Origin: Methylobrevis albus
GTDB lineage: Bacteria; Pseudomonadota; Alphaproteobacteria; Rhizobiales; Pleomorphomonadaceae
Direction of reading: 5' to 3'
Assembly (NCBI RefSeq): GCF_015904235.1
Contig: NZ_JADZLT010000049.1
Span: 434,001 to 498,000 of the forward strand
DNA: 64,000 bases
The first letter of the stretch is position 1. Each line of letters begins with the position of its first letter. A program made the translations under genes and the position numbers. Below, one piece after another: positions 62,461-64,000 of this stretch. The notes beneath the pieces are model-generated. The model saw only the letters and a list, made by a program, of their open reading frames with translations. It searched no databases and was not told the origin of the DNA.

Positions 62461-63852
62461 ATGTTCCTGCGCCGGGTCATCCTGCCCTTGGCGGGATTGA
62501 TCGTTCTCTTGCTCGTCGGGGCGGGGATCGGCATGACGGTGACGTCGCGCTACCAGACGGAAGTCGCGATCGGCGAGCAGGTCCGGCTGGCCGAGGGGGC
62601 ATTGGCGGTGCACGGCGGCCAGCTCGCCAAGGCCGCGGCCGACTATGGCAACTGGGACGACGCGGTCGTCGCCCTCGTCGACCGGTTCGACGCCGACTGG
62701 GCCGAGGTCAACATCGGGCAGGGCAGCGAGACGAGCTACGGCGCCGAGTTCGCCTTCGTCGTCGACGACGAGGACCGCACCATCTATTCGCGGATCGCCG
62801 GCGTCAGCGGCGCGACACCGTTCAGCCGCGTGCTGGACGGGGCGGCCGGCGACCTGATCGCGCGCTGGCGGCGCGGCGATCCGGTCCGCGCCGCGACCGG
62901 CCTCGTCGAGGCGTCCGGCGTCCCTGCCGTGATGGCGATCGCGCCGGTGCGGCCCTACAACGATACCGAACGGCCGCAGCAGACCGGCTACGGCATCATC
63001 TTCGTCGATGTGCTCGACGAGGCCCTGCTCGCCAATCTCGCGCGGACCTACCTGCTGCCGGGCCTCCGCATCGTCGGACCGGACGTCGCCGGGGTCGATT
63101 ACCGCGCCTCGTCCCCGATCGCGATGCATGCTGCGGGCGCCACCGGTGCCGAGCCGCGCTTCCTCGCCTGGGACCCCGCTCGCCCCGGCGATCTCCTGAT
63201 GGAGCGGGCGGCCCCGGTCCTCGCCATGATCGCCATCGCCTTCCTCGCGATGACCGTGCTGGTGCTGCGCCATGCCGCGGAGGCCGCCCAGCTCATTCGC
63301 CAGAGCGAGGCGCGGGCGCTGCACGACGCGCTCACCGGCCTGCCGAACCGCATCCTGCTGCAGGACCGGCTCGAGCGGGTCGTCACCGGGATCAGCAAGC
63401 GGGTGCACGGGGTCGCGGTGCTCTTTCTCGACCTCGACGGCTTCAAGGCGGTCAACGACCGGTACGGCCATGATGCCGGCGACGACCTCTTGCAGCAATT
63501 CGCGGCGCGGCTGGAGCGCTGCATCCGCGAGATCGATACTGTCGCCCGCTTCGGCGGCGACGAATTTGCCGTGGTGCTGCCGGGCGAGACAGACCATGAC
63601 CGCATCCGCGCCCTTGCCGAGGCGATCATGGCGGACGTCGCCCGCCCGTTCCGCCTGCGCTCCGGACCGGCCGAGATCGGCGTCAGCATCGGCGTCGCCA
63701 TCGCCCCGGGCGACGGCACCGCCGCCGCCGAACTGCTGCGCAAGGCCGACGTCGCGCTCTACCGGGCCAAGGCCGAGGGCAAGGGCCGGGTGCGGTTCTT
63801 CACCGAGCCTTCCGAGCGACCGGATCCTGCGCCGCGGCACGCACCGGTCTGA
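62461..63852 (+). CDS. CHASE4-GGDEF diguanylate cyclase
   Basis: Inner-membrane cyclic-di-GMP synthase (463 aa from the ATG; a GTG at 62440 is an alternative). One N-terminal helix (VILPLAGLIVLLLVGAGIGM) leads to a periplasmic CHASE4 sensor (AADYGNWDDAVVALVDRFD is its hallmark). A second helix (VLAMIAIAFLAMTVLVL) then leads to a GGDEF domain with LTGLPNRILL, FLDLDGFKAVNDRYGHDAGD and the intact RFGGDEF. A product-inhibition RxxD site (REID) stands five residues before the motif, so feedback control is expected. Unlike the EAL protein at 45477-47354 this one should be an active cyclase. Confidence 0.9.
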   Translation: MFLRRVILPLAGLIVLLLVGAGIGMTVTSRYQTEVAIGEQVRLAEGALAVHGGQLAKAAADYGNWDDAVVALVDRFDADWAEVNIGQGSETSYGAEFAFVVDDEDRTIYSRIAGVSGATPFSRVLDGAAGDLIARWRRGDPVRAATGLVEASGVPAVMAIAPVRPYNDTERPQQTGYGIIFVDVLDEALLANLARTYLLPGLRIVGPDVAGVDYRASSPIAMHAAGATGAEPRFLAWDPARPGDLLMERAAPVLAMIAIAFLAMTVLVLRHAAEAAQLIRQSEARALHDALTGLPNRILLQDRLERVVTGISKRVHGVAVLFLDLDGFKAVNDRYGHDAGDDLLQQFAARLERCIREIDTVARFGGDEFAVVLPGETDHDRIRALAEAIMADVARPFRLRSGPAEIGVSIGVAIAPGDGTAAAELLRKADVALYRAKAEGKGRVRFFTEPSERPDPAPRHAPV

Positions 63853-63874
63853 GCGGCCGCAAGCAGGCCGCCCG

Positions 63875-64000
63875 TCAGCGCCGCTTCAGCAGGAACACGG
63901 CCTGCGCGCCGATCAGGTTCCACACCCACCACGGCGCGTTGAACGGCACGCGGTTGCCGTTGCCGTCGAGCGCCACGGCCTTTTCCACCGTCGCACCGAT
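63875..64000 (-). CDS. C-terminal end of unidentified gene cut by the window
   Basis: Only the last 41 codons are in the window. They encode a basic-ended segment with FNAPWWVWNLIGAQAVFLLK near the end, then RR and TGA. The hydrophobic, tryptophan-rich character suggests a membrane-associated C-terminus. I do not recognise the family. Confidence 0.55.
   Translation of the reverse strand: MGATVEKAVALDGNGNRVPFNAPWWVWNLIGAQAVFLLKRR

Overview
The window is GC-rich, densely coded chromosomal DNA from an alphaproteobacterium, most likely a Hyphomicrobiales (Rhizobiales) member. The indicators are a GTTC-N7-GTTC LexA box in front of an imuA-imuB-dnaE2 cassette, two perfect TTAA-N7-TTAAC CtrA boxes, GGAAC-type general-stress (EcfG-like) promoter candidates, PhaR-type polyhydroxybutyrate (PHB) control and intergenic mosaic repeats typical of this order. 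I do not name a genus. I see no prophage, plasmid, IS element or CRISPR array. About 57 protein genes and one tRNA-Leu are supported.

Layout. 0.1-4.1 kb: a YafK-type L,D-transpeptidase lipoprotein, then a divergent zinc/cadmium/lead efflux ATPase and MerR regulator sharing a textbook 19-bp-spacer MerR operator. 4.3-8.9 kb: a Tat-exported DsbA-like protein and a periplasmic PaoABC-type molybdenum aldehyde oxidase. 8.9-10.4 kb: a small unknown gene and a barstar-domain protein, each preceded by a near-identical 31-bp repeat. 10.6-14.2 kb: acyl-CoA dehydrogenase-like protein, PIG-L deacetylase, NodS-like methyltransferase and a convergent family-2 glycosyltransferase, a set resembling amino-sugar or Nod-factor-like chemistry. 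14.4-21.3 kb: a stress cluster (YciF, KatE, SRPBCC protein, zinc alcohol dehydrogenase, tail-anchored protein, topoisomerase IB). 21.3-26.4 kb: a second molybdenum aldehyde oxidase operon with a divergent AraC regulator. 26.4-27.1 kb: an HxlR regulator remnant and tRNA-Leu(CAA).

27.3-36 kb: a CtrA-boxed soluble hybrid histidine kinase, a chemoreceptor, an acyl-CoA synthetase, a CAP-domain lipoprotein, an M20 amidohydrolase, a perfect 7-bp tandem repeat (about 22 copies) and a cupin gene. 36-42 kb: the SOS mutasome imuA-imuB-dnaE2. 42.3-45.4 kb: phaA-phaB and divergent phaR of PHB metabolism. 45.5-48.1 kb: a GGDEF-EAL protein with a ruined GGDEF motif and a small conserved gene beside a CtrA box. 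48.3-53.4 kb: rpmF, mtgA, a polyprenyl synthase, a DUF1345 membrane protein, ispG and a Zur-like Fur-family gene. 53.7-64 kb: 3-hydroxybutyrate dehydrogenase translationally coupled to a patatin-like hydrolase, an SDR, an iron-permease-like protein, an HNH nuclease, a SHOCT protein, a DMT transporter, a DUF985 cupin, gloB with a divergent methyltransferase, a CHASE4-GGDEF cyclase and a cut-off gene at the right edge.

How the parts work together. PHB synthesis (phaAB/phaR) and its breakdown product handling (bdhA) are both present, but no PHB synthase gene is visible. Envelope and stress functions dominate the first 21 kb. The least explained regions are the 10.6-14.2 kb amino-sugar-like cluster and the 8.9-10.5 kb barstar/repeat module.
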